A DNA stretch of 64,000 nucleotides from Lepas anatifera (lineage: Eukaryota; Arthropoda; Thecostraca; Lepadidae): contig JAOTON010001071.1 in assembly GCA_034440635.1 (NCBI GenBank), forward strand, positions 62,001 through 126,000. The letters are read 5' to 3'. The translations under genes and the position numbers were made by a program. Of this stretch, positions 12,648 through 23,625 are shown one piece after another (the first letter of the stretch is position 1; each line of letters opens with the position of its first letter). The notes beneath the pieces were generated by a model. That model was not told the origin of the DNA. It was given only the letters and a program-made list of their open reading frames with translations, and ran no database searches.

Positions 12648-13003
12648 GAGCAGTAACAGATATGGTTGGAGCGACCGTGCCTCATCCGTCTGAGATGCTG
12701 CGTCTCCGACCCAGAGGTTGCTTCGCGTGCCCAGATTGCCTTGTCGGCCAGGACAAGCTGGAGGGTGATTATCTTCTCACTCTCTCGGATTTCTCCGCCA
12801 CATATCATCCTCATATGAAGACGGTGGAAGACGCTCCTCGTGTGAATTGCCAGCTTGTGTTGGGCCTCAAGTACAAAGGGGCGAAAATCACTGGCCGCTT
12901 CATGAGCTCCCACATGCTCGCAGTAGAGTACGTGGACGTCAAAGACAAAAGGTCGAAAAGAGTCATCGAAGTACTGCAGGATGCGATGACGGCAGATTGC
13001 TGA
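12557..13003 (+). pseudogene. L: Endogenous mononegavirus L protein, continuation in another frame
   Basis: From about 12557 the L homology moves to the next frame, beginning near the conserved SWKR segment and the 'VGATVPHPSEML' block, which is the well-known PHPxE landmark between the polymerase and capping domains. A CxxC pair (CFACPDC) follows, as in other L proteins. An in-frame TAG at 12554-12556 blocks this frame upstream, so the break lies between about 12555 and 12600 and looks like a small insertion or deletion. The last ~50 codons, to the TGA at 13001-13003, I cannot match to L with confidence. The capping-domain HR motif and the methyltransferase are absent, so the copy is truncated at its 3' end too. 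Confidence 0.8.
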
Positions 13004-14189
13004 GCTGTTCAAATGCAGCAGATGGCTGAAATGTCAGATGGCCTAGATGGTCCTGGAATAATGTCCATGTATTTGTCATTCGTCCCAAGATTCTGTCACT
13101 ACTACGATTCACATTTTCTTTTATGGCGGGAAAGGGACGGAAAGAAATGACAAATGTATTAAGAATTATGCTGACATAGGGTAAAATTTCGGCTAACTCC
13201 TTGAGCACATCCACAAACACCTGCACAGATAAACACGTTTCCACACTGTAGCACACAAAAAATTTAACCTTAGACAAGCAACACTTAGAGGCTTTCAATC
13301 TAAGCATGTCATACAATTAATTGTCTCCATCCACTGTCTTGAAAATGTTTGAGAAAAACACTTCTAGATTGCTTTTCAAACACTTGGTGATGATGTCGAC
13401 CCATAAAGGAGCCAAGATGAATCTTCCTAGAGTTAAAATTAAAATTATCATTCCGTGGAAATGAACGTTTCGCCCATTACTCTTCAGTCTTTTGCGAGCC
13501 TAGAACATGTCACTTACTTTTTGCGCGCTAAATTTAGCTCATTTATGACCCACATCATCAGTGACAAGTGTTCAAAAAGCGAACAAATACGTGTTTTCCT
13601 GTATCTGCAACATGGTGGAGGTAAATAAAAAGTATGATATCTTCAGACTGAAAAACCAATACTGGTTTGTGTGTTTTATACCATATTGATTTCGTGCTAA
13701 AGTAAAGGGAAAATGTGTTTATTCATTTTGGCTACTTACAATTCAAAAATACAATACAAAGGCACATAGATACAAAGGTACATACATAAATACAAATACA
13801 AAGATACAATACACATATAAGACATAGGTAAGTAAACTAAAGTGAACTTTGACTTGCTGCACCACCCCATTCTGCCATTGAAAAATTCAAGGAAAACCAT
13901 TTTTAAAACAACTAAACAGCATCTCTGGCAACGTAACAAAGCACGTATGCTTCTGCCCTCTTCACTTCCTCGGCCAGTACTTCCTTAATACAGGTATCGT
14001 TCATAAGGTACCAACCAGCTTTCGACTGGTTCCAGCAGAAGGCAGTGTCAACACACAGTTGCCATGTCAACACACAGTTGCCAGAGATCTGCGGATGCCC
14101 GAGGGCCCTCCAACTGAGGTCGAGATCGCTAAGGGGAAAAGTGACGAGCGCGCACTTTGCGTAGTGTGCTGCCGCTGTTGGTAAAACGC
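13004..14189. other. No recognisable gene
   Basis: AT-rich DNA downstream of the viral copy. I see no poly-A tract or target duplication that would show how the viral copy was inserted. Minus-strand frames at 13736-14328 have no recognisable domain. Confidence 0.4.
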
Positions 14190-14290
14190 TTAACACGCGC
14201 ATTGACGGGGGCGGGTACCCACCCTCCCCCTCCCCCTCCGCCTCGGGTTTTGCAAATAGCCTAGAAACGGAGGCGCGTAGCGTCCAGCGT
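14190..14290. mobile_element. Isolated end of the TTAA/GGTCA element family
   Basis: The sequence starts TTAACACGCGCATTGACGGG and continues with a GGGTACCC word, a C-rich run, CTCGGGTT and a GGCGCGTAG word. The reverse complement of the right end of the element at 47356-48201 has the same order of words. The body of the element is not seen after about 14290, so this is a truncated copy. Confidence 0.6.
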
Positions 14291-14344
14291 GGAATGAGAT
14301 CACCTTTTGGACGTACTGCTGGAGACATTGCGTGAGACTGCTAT

Positions 14345-14384
14345 GTGAAAACGACCCTGGGCCTGCGGCCAGGGTCGTTTTCAC
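14345..14384. repeat. Perfect 16-bp inverted repeat (hairpin)
   Basis: GTGAAAACGACCCTGG at 14345-14360 pairs perfectly with 14369-14384, separated by the 8-nt loop GCCTGCGG. With a 2-nt bulge the pairing extends outward through CTGCT/AGCAG. It could be a transposon end, or a cruciform-prone site next to the element end at 14190. Confidence 0.8.
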
Positions 14385-14399
14385 AGCAGGGAGAACTTC

Positions 14400-16355
14400 T
14401 TAACAGTGGGAGATTCGTGCTTATTTCTGTATGGTACCATACGTGTATCTTTGGCCAGGCTCAAGGCGTTAGGGTCAACGTTGCCCATGTGTCAGTGTAT
14501 TTTTTAACAATGTATAATTTCTTCTGGTTGTTTTCCTATCATAAAACTTTTGTGTAATTGTGCAATCTGTTTGAAGTTGATTAATAAAAAACAAAAATAA
14601 AACATGTTCTAATGCAGTTGCCTCGGATGTGATCAATATTTTCTCAGCAGGAACAGAGTTTTTTTCAAATAGTGATCAATGATTCATTTTTTTAACTTTT
14701 CATAGACCTAGTCACTGGCTTGTAATTCACCATTGCTAAAGCTAAATAGTTTATTATTTCCTAAATCAGACACTAGCTCCACCCAAACACTGAGCAACGC
14801 CTTGTTCTCGCTCTAACTTACTAGAGTAAAACTTCCTAGCACATTTGATGACCCTGGAAGGACTTTACCTAGACCTAGTGTCTGCATTCTAAGCATGGTA
14901 CGCACCTAGTTTCGATACGAATGTGACAGATCAATTCCCACTCAACCCTGATCAAAACCTTGTTCTCGTGCTAACTTTTATGCCCGCAATGTTTGTTTTT
15001 GGAGTCGAAAGCTGGTAAATGCTTACTAATGATGCAGATATTTAGAATACAAACTTTATGGTTCTGAAGCCCTCGTTACGAGGTTATAAATAAGTGAAAA
15101 TATCCTCAGTGTGAAAACCTAAATATTTTTCTTCAATTTTGATAAGAACTTCTGCCTCCAAAACAGTTTAAATGTGAAAAGCCTATTCACAGTTTATCCT
15201 CCATTTCGTCAGTGTTTACATCCGATTAATCAACAGAAGAATGCAACATCAAGTCACTACCAGCATCAAATGGCCCAGCATATCTTCCGAGTCCGCAAGT
15301 GCTTTCAAGACAAAACCCTGGTGTCGAAATTGGCGCGAACGTTGGGTCGCTGGCCGTAAAAAGCAGAAATATTATCTAGTGTGTTGCTGAACGGTGAGGG
15401 CACTGAAAACCGGCCGGCGATGCTGAAAGTGAATGTGTAGCATTCTGTGTTGGTAATATTTGCGCTAAAATTGCAGTGGTTGCAGGCGCCTGACTTTTTG
15501 TCTGCATTATATCTTGATCGGACAACCGGACCTCTCAATTGTTCACGTCTTCATAGCATGCTGTCGTGTTGGAAATTATTCGACATCAGCATGGTGCGCA
15601 GGAGATCAAGATTCACCGAAAAGGGAGGCAGCGGGACCTGTGTTCTGCACCTGGGTGCTGGACCAACCATTCGGCACCGCTGCATTTGTGCCCCTCCCCC
15701 AGATGGGACACAGTAAGTGGTTTGATTTTGCTTGCTCCCATCAAAGTTGAGGCGCAAGTTACTTAGATCACATACACCAGGACAAGGAAATTTTTATGCC
15801 AATCTTAATGTCATTCCCCAACCCCATGTGTTTCTATCTACCATGTTATGGCACCCACGCTATAATTACTCTGTGGCATCTGTACTAACTGGTCTCATTG
15901 ACCAGGCCGGAGCGGCGAGTTCTTTTTACCTTCCACTTTATTCACAGTAATCTACCAGTTTCCCATTACTTCGGAATTAGGCTCCAGTCTGTAATTCCCG
16001 CCGGGCGACCTTCAGCCGCAACTGGAACACCAAAGAGATGTCCCAGCACGGGGCCGTAAGTAATAAAACTGATTGCAATCAAGTCAAACTGATTGAGGCC
16101 TATGAGGCTGCCAGATAAACTTGAAATATTTACTCTTTTCAATATAAATACCCAGAAAGCAGCAAAACAAAATAATGGCCTTGCTTGTTCTTGGCACGTT
16201 ACGAGGCTGTGCTCTTGAATTTTTAATTGATATCCGATTTTAAGTTGGTGGGTATTTTTGTGATTGTAATTGTATGGGTTTTATCGAGAGTCCTCCGTCC
16301 CACATCCGTGAAGAAGCATCATCTTTGTCAAACGGCTTGCATCTAGAATGTAGCT
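14400..16355. other. No recognisable gene
   Basis: AT-rich DNA. A short GC-rich patch at 15590-15720 has an open frame ending at a GTAAGT donor (15713), but the peptide shows no domain I recognise, so it is not called as an exon. Confidence 0.35.
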
Positions 16356-16357
16356 AA

Positions 16358-17218
16358 TTAACAGGATATTGTGTATCCTGCCTTTTCGAATCATGGATAC
16401 GAAAGGTATCTAATACACTGGGATTATATATGTATATATTCGGGCACAGCTCTTCATCAGAATCAGATAGGTAAGCAATAAATCAAATAATAAATTGTTG
16501 GTCTTAGTTTAGTAAGACCTCGAATTGAATTTCACACAAATGCCTTTTAATAATGAATTCTTAAAAACCGGATGCCGTGATAATAATACTCTGGCTACCT
16601 CTAACCTAACAATATGTCCACAATGCAGCAAAACTAGACCAGTAGTTGTGTGACGGACTTTTCATTTATTTCAGCCAGTCACTAGCTTTTTATTAACAAA
16701 AAATCGCTTAAATATTGTAATAGGTTATTTAGAATTATGTTTTTGCTGACTGCAGCTAAAATGGTAACAATATCAACTTTCCCATTTATTCCAGCCCGAT
16801 GCTATTCCTGTATTAGATATGCTCTGCTGGAATTAGTAAACATGTACTCGTAACAGAGAAATGGTTTATTGTCAGCATTTTATCTGATGTCAGGAAAAAT
16901 AAATGAATAACTATATAAATACATAAATAACATAAAATATTTTAGCGAATTTTGGTTAATAATTATAAGTACAGGTACTGATAATAATTTTTATATTAGT
17001 ATTATTGTCACAGCAGCCGATTTTTAAGAACTCAACCTGAAAGGCATTTGTATGAAACTCAATTTGAGCTCTTGCTACACTATCACCAACCATTTGTGAT
17101 TTTATCTTGTTTACCTACCTCATTCTGATAAAAGGCTGTGCCCAAATATATAACCCCAGTCTATTAGATATATTTCGTATCCCGGATTCAAAGAGGCAGG
17201 ACATTAAACATCCTGTCA
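16358..17218. mobile_element. Inverted-repeat (foldback) element with hairpins at both ends
   Basis: The left arm (about 16358-16610) reads as the reverse complement of the right arm (about 16970-17218), imperfectly but along its whole length; shared words include ACACAAATGCCTTT, the GATACGAAA...TCTAATA block and the TCGGGCACAGC block. Just inside each end is a small hairpin, CAGGATATTGTGTATCCTG at 16362-16380 and CAGGACATTAAACATCCTG at 17197-17215. The core is AT-rich with no coding frame. This is a non-autonomous foldback/MITE. A short related piece lies near 28122-28170. Confidence 0.7.
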
Positions 17219-17429
17219 ACTCGTAATCATGCTCATCACCTTAGCACACCGAAATTTACAACGTTGCTAGATAAACATGTACCTCGCTCAGTCGTGACAC
17301 GTATTCAAACTTGCTTAGGAACTTCGGAAAATGTGTTCTCGTTTCCAGAGCAGCGGACCGGACTCCGCCGCGCTGCAGTCTGTGGAAGGGTGACTCGGGA
17401 GGAGACGGTGTGAGGCACTGTACACGCAG

Positions 17430-17702
17430 TTGCGTGAGAAAGAAGTGGAGCTGAGGCGAGATCGACGACGACGTCTGGGAGAGGAGCGGCGGGCACTGGA
17501 GAAGAGGCTTAGGACTGAACTTAGCGGCGCCAAGGAGGCCGTAGACAACCTTAGGACCGTCATGCGTGGGGTCTTTTCCATAAAAAAGCAGCTGGCTAAG
17601 TTGGAAAGTGGGCGTAGCGTTAACTGGCACAAGGAAGATATTGTCAAAGCGCTGGTAATACGCTGCAGCTCCCAGAAATGCTACAATATGCTTAGGGGTT
17701 AG
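17430..17702 (+). pseudogene. P-like transposase, coiled-coil and 'WSxEDI' segment
   Basis: The frame opens after an ACACGCAG acceptor-like sequence. The first ~60 residues are highly charged with a heptad-like pattern (KEVELRRDRRRRLGEER), as in the leucine-zipper region that follows the DNA-binding domain in P-element transposases. Then comes NWHKEDIVKALVIRCSSQKC, corresponding to the family's 'WSxEDIxKAxxLRxxSxKAY' segment. A TAG at 17700-17702 ends the frame; the following 'LPGVTTLRR'-like family segment is still readable just downstream in the same frame. Confidence 0.7.
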
Positions 17703-17775
17703 TTCAGTCTGTCTCTTCCAGGCGTGACCACACTACGCAGGTGAACCCGTAGCTTTCGGATAGTTCCCGGAGTGT

Positions 17776-18092
17776 TAGATACGTCCCTCAATATAGTGCA
17801 TACCGTCAATGACCCGCTCACGTCCGAAGAGCGGCTAGCTGTGCTATCATTGGATGAAATGTACATTGAATCGTGATGGTGCTATGATTCGACACGATGC
17901 AGAATACGGCCCCACTCTCGCATGTACGTCATGATGATCCGCAGCTTATGCAGCCACTGGAAGCAGCCGATATACTTCGATTTCGATTTCGATCACGACA
18001 TGACGCGTGACATTCTGTTCTGTTGCATACATGCTGTCGAGGAGGCTGGCTCCCCTGTCGCTGCGACGGTGTGTGGCCTAGGTGCAGAGGTC
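17776..18092 (+). pseudogene. P-like transposase, first half of the DDE (RNase H-like) domain
   Basis: LTSEERLAVLSLDEMYIES (to 17873) matches the block holding the first catalytic Asp ('LxFDEMxI'). After a TGA the match resumes in another frame with MIRSLCSHWKQPIYFDFD, MTRDILFCCIHAVEEAG and VAATVCGLGAE, matching the family's 'GLFxNWKQPIxYDFDxxMTxxLL...GxxVxAxVCDxG' stretch. The second catalytic region 'CDxG' reads CGLG here, so the acidic residue is lost. At least one frame break makes this a pseudogene. Confidence 0.8.
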
Positions 18093-18693
18093 AAGAATGC
18101 GCCAACACGCCACCGTCCGTGGGAGACAAACCCTCCTAAGCCGCATAGCTGCCGGGGAGACAAAAATACCGTTTAGGCCTTTTGATAATTGGGTTTTGTT
18201 ATTCGTGGATGTTTTGATCATTGGGTCATATGACCTCAGCCCGAGATTAATGCTGAACTCAGCAGGCGGCAGCTTTCGCTGCAAGTGACAACTGTAGGCG
18301 GCTCGTTGACGCTCCTTGGGACACCTAGAGGTCATTTTCTTTTATTAAGAAACAGTGTTCTAGGCCTTATTAAGGAGCCAACGTCCGATCAAAAATTGAC
18401 CGGAAAATATAGTCTGGCGGTGATGAAAGAAATGAATTAAATTGTCGCACAGAAATTTGCTGCATTTTTTTCTCTCAAATGCCTAATTCTTTTCGAGATT
18501 GTAGTTTAATTTGTTTTAAATTACATTCGAATATCTAAAATAGATGAAACCAGGACAATACATCCCTACAAATTCACAAAAATGAAACATGACGTCATTT
18601 ATTGGAAATCAATGAAGAGTCAAGTTGTTCCTTCGGTGTCTCCTAATAACGGTACGAGCAGTGGCGCTCTTTTAGAATCGTCTGCCTCTTTCA

Positions 18694-18969
18694 TTGTTTC
18701 TTGGTGATTGTGTGGGGTTGGGCTTTATTTTCAGTGTCCAGGGTGAAGAGTACCTTGTCACGACCCGACCGAGTTCGAGTGGGGCTAAAGTATCGTGTGG
18801 ATATGGAGGATGCTCATTTTCCGGTGAATACCGGAATTTGAAGAGGCATATGAGGAAAGTGCATCCTGGGCGTCCTGTGATTTTGAAGAAAGCAGGCTCT
18901 GGGGTCGGTGGAAAGTTCCGGGCAATATGTTCAAGGAAGAAACCAGTTGCCATTTGTACAATAATGTAG
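18694..18969 (+). CDS. Possible exon with one C2H2-like zinc finger
   Basis: The frame encodes CGYGGCSFSGEYRNLKRHM followed by RKVH. The spacing Cx4C...Hx4H fits a C2H2-type finger, with the usual aromatic and Leu positions before the first His. An AG acceptor (TTTTCAG, ending at 18734) lies inside the frame and would give a natural exon start. No second finger and no upstream exon were found. It sits in the 18.1-20.3 kb gap of the P-like element, so it could be the remains of a host gene or of an element gene. Expression is unknown. Confidence 0.35.
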   Translation: MFLGDCVGLGFIFSVQGEEYLVTTRPSSSGAKVSCGYGGCSFSGEYRNLKRHMRKVHPGRPVILKKAGSGVGGKFRAICSRKKPVAICTIM

Positions 18970-20311
18970 GGTGATTTCCAAAACCTGCGTCTGGAAGCTT
19001 CGAACATACCTACCTACACATCAGTGTATATTTATTTGTATCCCAGAATACGGTAGGGCTTTTACTTTCTGTTTTGGTTTTCTAGGCAGAGAACAATACA
19101 GGAAGAATGTACAAGCAATAATGATTTAAACTTGAAATAAAAGGTATGAAAAGTAATCATCGTGCCTGAAATCATGGAAATGTTCCTCCTCCATGAAAAA
19201 GTGCCTCCTCCAACTTGCCCCTCACAATTTTTCTAGCATCTTATCAAGCTTCCTCAAAGCTCCAAGCTGGTCTCAAACCTCTACCAATCTGTGTTCAAAT
19301 AAAAGGTGTTTTTTTCAGATGAGATAAGAGGAACAAAATTCTAACATGCAAATTTCAATTAAGAAGGTTAGACAAAGGGTTTTATAATGAAAACATTTTT
19401 GTGAGTTTGGTTGCATGAACTGTTTTTCTGTGTGACATTTATGCCATAATACAAAATGAACATAGGTCTTAATTACATTTTGATAATACCTTGGCCTTGC
19501 TACGCCTACTGCATGACGCTGATTAGTTGGAAAGAGCTGATGTTTCCTCCCAGTATGTTCCAGTGGACACCAGTTTTTGCATCTGATCTGATGTCCTCTT
19601 AGCGAATCTCTTTTTTCTGAGGAGGTGATGGACCAGAATTGGCTGTGCTTAAAGTGATAGGCCTGGCACCAGGAATAAACTTGGCTGCCCTTAGAAGGAA
19701 GCCCAAATTTCTAGGAGACAAAACAGACCGCTTCCACTTCTGTGGGAGACAAAATCCACGTTTTTTACCTCTGCCTAGGTGCAACCAACCGGAAGCTGCC
19801 CTGGTCGTCTTGAAACGACAAGGGTCTTGGCATCAACCCAGAGGATCCCTGGTTTGCTCATCCATGTGAGTCAAGCACGTGAGGCTCACTCAAAGGCGTG
19901 TGAATGGCTGGATTTATTGGAACGGTATATATGTACCACATAACCCTGAGTTTTAGCCAGGACATGTTTGCTTTAATATACAACAGTTGATCTGAATGCC
20001 TTCAAAGAAAAAAATGTTTGATGCGTCACCTTCCACACTTCATATTTGCTTTAGTTTAAAGCCTTCGGCGATTTCTAGTTTACTGTTTGGGCCTAACTTC
20101 CGAAATGAAAATATTCTGAACGTGTCCCATCTCTGAGCATGACATCTTTTTCTTTTTCTTACCTTTTTTATTTTTTTCTTTTCGTTATCATTTCAAATGT
20201 TCTTTTTCGTTTTACCCACCGATCTTGTAGTTTCCCACTCTGTAACACACACACTTGATAATTACCAAAGATGCAAACGTATCAATTTTTAGCCTCTCTC
20301 GGCTTTTGCAG

Positions 20312-20490
20312 AAAGATCTAAGCCTTCGCACAATAGTTGCTAAGGTGTACTTCCCTCACACGCTGAAACTCCTGAGGAACCACGTCCTGGACCAGGCTGC
20401 CGGGCCCATAAGCACCAGTACTGGACAAGGGCTTCTTCCAGCAGCTTTTGGCAAAGGACAACGCCGAGTTACAGCTTTTCCACGCCCTTC
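20312..20490 (+). pseudogene. P-like transposase, 'HTLKLLRNHVLDQ' segment
   Basis: After a GGCTTTTGCAG acceptor (AG at 20310-20311) the frame encodes FPHTLKLLRNHVLDQ, the strongly conserved 'DxPHxLKLLRNHxLDxG' block of P-element/THAP9 transposases. The homology then continues in another frame (FFQQLLAKDNAELQ...), equivalent to the FQKVLDTDGTELK stretch at 9.98 kb. The conserved Asp before Pro-His is not seen. The frame change makes it non-functional. Confidence 0.7.
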
Positions 20491-20872
20491 AGCTGAAGCT
20501 CATATGTGTGCGGGCCACCAATTGTATGCGAATTGATAGTTAGTTAGTTAAGGACTTTTTATAAGGCGCTCTGTGTCCTTTGTCCGCCTCTAAATTTGTA
20601 TGCAAATTGCTATTCGCTTTCGTTTTTATTTCGGAGTAGTGAAATTTAATTGATTTGCATAGGTTGACTGGTTCAGAACTCAGAGTTTACCTTTCAACTT
20701 GGTTTATGCCATTTGTATGAATAGAATATACATAATATTTGGGGGTTAAGGGCGCACCGACAACGTAGGTTATAGGGGATATAGCGACATATGCAATAAA
20801 ACATTCATGTATGACATTAGCCCATCAATCGACCATTGCATTGATGAAATTTATAACAAAATCTGTCCTTCA

Positions 20873-21375
20873 GGTGACAGTCCAGGAGCGACAGCGAGTA
20901 GGCCCCGCGGCCCAAATGCTCAGCGAGCGCGTCAAAAAGTGTCTGCTCCATCTATTTGGTCAGCATCTCGCCAAGCAGGCTCAGCTTATCAACCTGTGAC
21001 GAGATGTTCGACACCTGCAACTTCGGCGCATACTGGACGGCAAGGGTCATCGGTCGCTGCTAAGAGAGTAAACCATCGATGCTCAGTGCCCCTCTCTGCT
21101 CGAGTTCACTCGACTGGACCGGAACTCCCGGGTCGTCGGACGCCAGACCTGAATGGCTGCCGACGACAGGCAGAACGGGTTCATCATGTCCTTAAAAGTC
21201 CTGTGAGGTCACCATGGCATGCTCAAGAACAGCTACGGCGTCAAGTACTTCCTGACGTCCAGTGTGAACCAGGACGTGGTGGAGAACTTCTTCTCATAGG
21301 TCAGGGGCCTGGGAGCGGCCGACACCCACCCAACGACGATCGAGGTCAAGACTCGTGTGAGGCTTCTGCTGATAA
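20873..21375 (+). pseudogene. P-like transposase, C-terminal half
   Basis: After a TCCTTCAG acceptor (AG at 20871-20872) the first block reads QERQRVGPAAQMLSERVKKC and HLFGQHLAKQ, ending at a TGA (20997-20999). After several frame changes come ILDGKGHRSLL, GFIMSLKVL, and then GVKYFLTSSVNQDVVENFF with VRGLGAADTHPT, ending in KTRVRLLLI near 21375. The last part is the family hallmark 'YxLTxxxNQDxxENFFSxxRGxGxxxxHP'. An in-frame TAG at 21297-21299 interrupts it directly after ENFFS. The coding signal is otherwise well kept, so inactivation may be fairly recent. Confidence 0.8.
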
Positions 21376-21662
21376 GCGCCTTACCATCAGCGGCCGCTGG
21401 TTCTCATCCCAGACCAAAGGCCGATAGAGCCCCAATCCTACTCAAAAGGAACCAACCTACTTCAGTGCGGCTACTTTGCAGCTGGAGCATTCGACAGTCA
21501 GTACTGGAGAATTCGATGGCATCGCTGCTGTGTGGGACCAGGTGGAGAGCGTGCAGCCGTGCCCCGCTCCACCGGTACCGGATAACCCTGCGCAGGACTG
21601 GCTGGATGAGGATGACCAAGACGCCGCGGCGGAACCAGCTAACTGCTCCCACAGCAGGGGAC

Positions 21663-21909
21663 CAAGAACTGTGGAGGCAGGCCCTGGCTTACGTGGCTGC
21701 AAAATGTAAATATGTAGATAGCTTGGACATATATCGTCGACCGCGCCTGTAGTAAATGAAAGTGAGGATCTGGAGTGGTTGCAACGTCTCAGTCGGGGTG
21801 GTCTCACAATACCATGTGAAACGTGGCTTAGACAGGTAGGAGAGCTAATTGTTTTGTGCATGGACCTAGCAACATCGATAGGAACCAGGATGCATTCGCC
21901 GTTTGACTT
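21663..21909 (+). pseudogene. P-like transposase, extreme C-terminus
   Basis: ALAYVAAKCKY (around 21683-21715) resembles the 'GLxYVAGYVAxK' segment of the family, and WLQRLSRGGLTIPCETWLRQ (about 21776-21835, another frame) matches the 'W...LSxGGLxxPSxxxL' motif near the C-terminus of P-like transposases. The frame ends at a TGA at 21907-21909. The stretch between 21380 and 21660 is in the right place for the variable linker but I cannot align it. Confidence 0.65.
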
Positions 21910-23625
21910 ATGATGTGCTGGTTGAATTCGCGGACCTTCACGAAAAAGGTAGCGCGAAAGTACGCGGTGACGAGGTCACACATGTGGGTTAAGTGACTGC
22001 AACCGTTGTATGCGGAGGGGAAGCAAAAGGCAATGTCAGAAGCAAAAGTCCTGTGAATAATACGTTGACGCGCTGTTGATTTCAACGTATATGGTTTCTT
22101 GCGTATGTTGTTGCCACAGTGAACGGATCACTTCTGTATTCGGATCAAATAAAATATTGCCCCTTGTTTTGCGTACATGAGTGCGAACTTTACGCATAGT
22201 GGCTCCTATTTTTTGTGAGAGACAAATGAACTTGTATCTGCCCAAAGAGCGATGTTCGTTAACATGTTGGTTTATGTGGGTTAGTTCCTTATTGTGTGGC
22301 CTATCTCTTCACATTGTACGTTAGAGATATGCTGGGGCGTCCGCAGTAGGAGGGGGGAGGGCTGGCCCCCAATCCTGAAAAGTGGGGACCGACTGTCAAC
22401 ACTGCGCCGTTTTCTTAATACGACAGATATTTGACACGTTTCTATCCAGCCGAACAAAGGCAGGAATGGACGGGCCTAGGGTTCCATCACTGGGTCCGCC
22501 CACGCCCCTAAATCCGTGGCAACACTCTTGGAGGCATGTTGAAGCGAAACAAGAACAAGCTTTTGGTGGATCGCAAGAAATATGTGGAGTGTTACCACGG
22601 GCCTTATAGCGATGCAGATGGACAATAAATGAAATATTCGGTACATATTTATCGTGACGAACGTTTCAGTGACTTAGGCCGCGTCAGTGTGCAAGTCAAG
22701 CAAACATGCACATGAAAATGGCCGCAGCACTACACTACCCATATGGCATTCGGAGAGTTCAGAGGGCTCCTGGCCTGTAGCGTTCCTTGCATTGATGGCC
22801 GTTTTAGACTCACCGTGCAGGTGCCCTTAGCCCAGTGATGAAACTGAGTGTGACACCCATTTTGCTCCCGCTGACGTGGGGGCTGCGTGTGTGTGCCACA
22901 CCATCCGACTTCGGTCGAAACAAGTGGAGATATCGTGTTTTTAGTTTCCCTCGCTTGGCCCGACACTTTTCGTTTGCAGAACAAACACCGTGGAACATAA
23001 GGGAAACACTAGTCCCACGCCACCCACAGCTTTGTGGCGATCTACAGTGAATTATTTAGGACCAGAACTGGTTCTCCCCAAATGGTGTCCAAAGAGCTAT
23101 TACCCGCTAAGAATGCTCATTAAATTGCGAGACCTGTGGAAATAACCGTTTTTGCTCGATCCTGGCGGGGAATTTCGACTTCTGTTTACCTCATTTGAAG
23201 AGGAATTCCAAGACCTTGTTTTTGTTCCGCCTGGATTTCGATATCACCCTCTGAGCAAAGCCAATTTCAGGATATAGCTCTCTATGCTGTAGGATTCAAT
23301 GATAATATAAACGTCCTACACATTAGCTAGACCCCAAATATTATACGTATTCATTTGTGTTTTACGTTGTGGCAAACGATTTAGAACACAGCCAAACACA
23401 TATTCGCGATTACGGTAGTGCCACAAAGCTCAGAATTATCATATCAAACACTTTTTCGCAGTAGCCGCTTCGGACACCACTACTTAGGATGAAAGCTGAT
23501 ACTTGGAATTCATCGAACACCTCATACACAACTCTTTTTCTCAGTAACGCCTCAGGATATTACTGTTTGGGATGGGTTCTGGTTGCTGGAAAGCATTAAC
23601 TCGTCGCATATGCGTGGGCTGGTGT
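21910..23625. other. No recognisable gene
   Basis: Mixed composition; minus-strand frames at 22036-22245 and 22730-22998 have no recognised domain. The element end or terminal inverted repeat of the P-like transposon would be expected here but I do not see it. Confidence 0.35.

Larger units (their letters stand above)
17424..21910 (+). mobile_element. Broken P-element-like transposon gene, scattered pieces
   Basis: Five pieces in the right order and on the same strand match a P-element/THAP9-type transposase from its coiled-coil segment to its C-terminus (17430-17702, 17776-18092, 20312-20490, 20873-21375, 21663-21909). The 2.2 kb between the second and third pieces would be an intron, an insertion or a deleted part. 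No THAP zinc finger is seen upstream and no terminal inverted repeats are recognised. Multiple stops and frame changes show that it is inactive. Confidence 0.75.
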
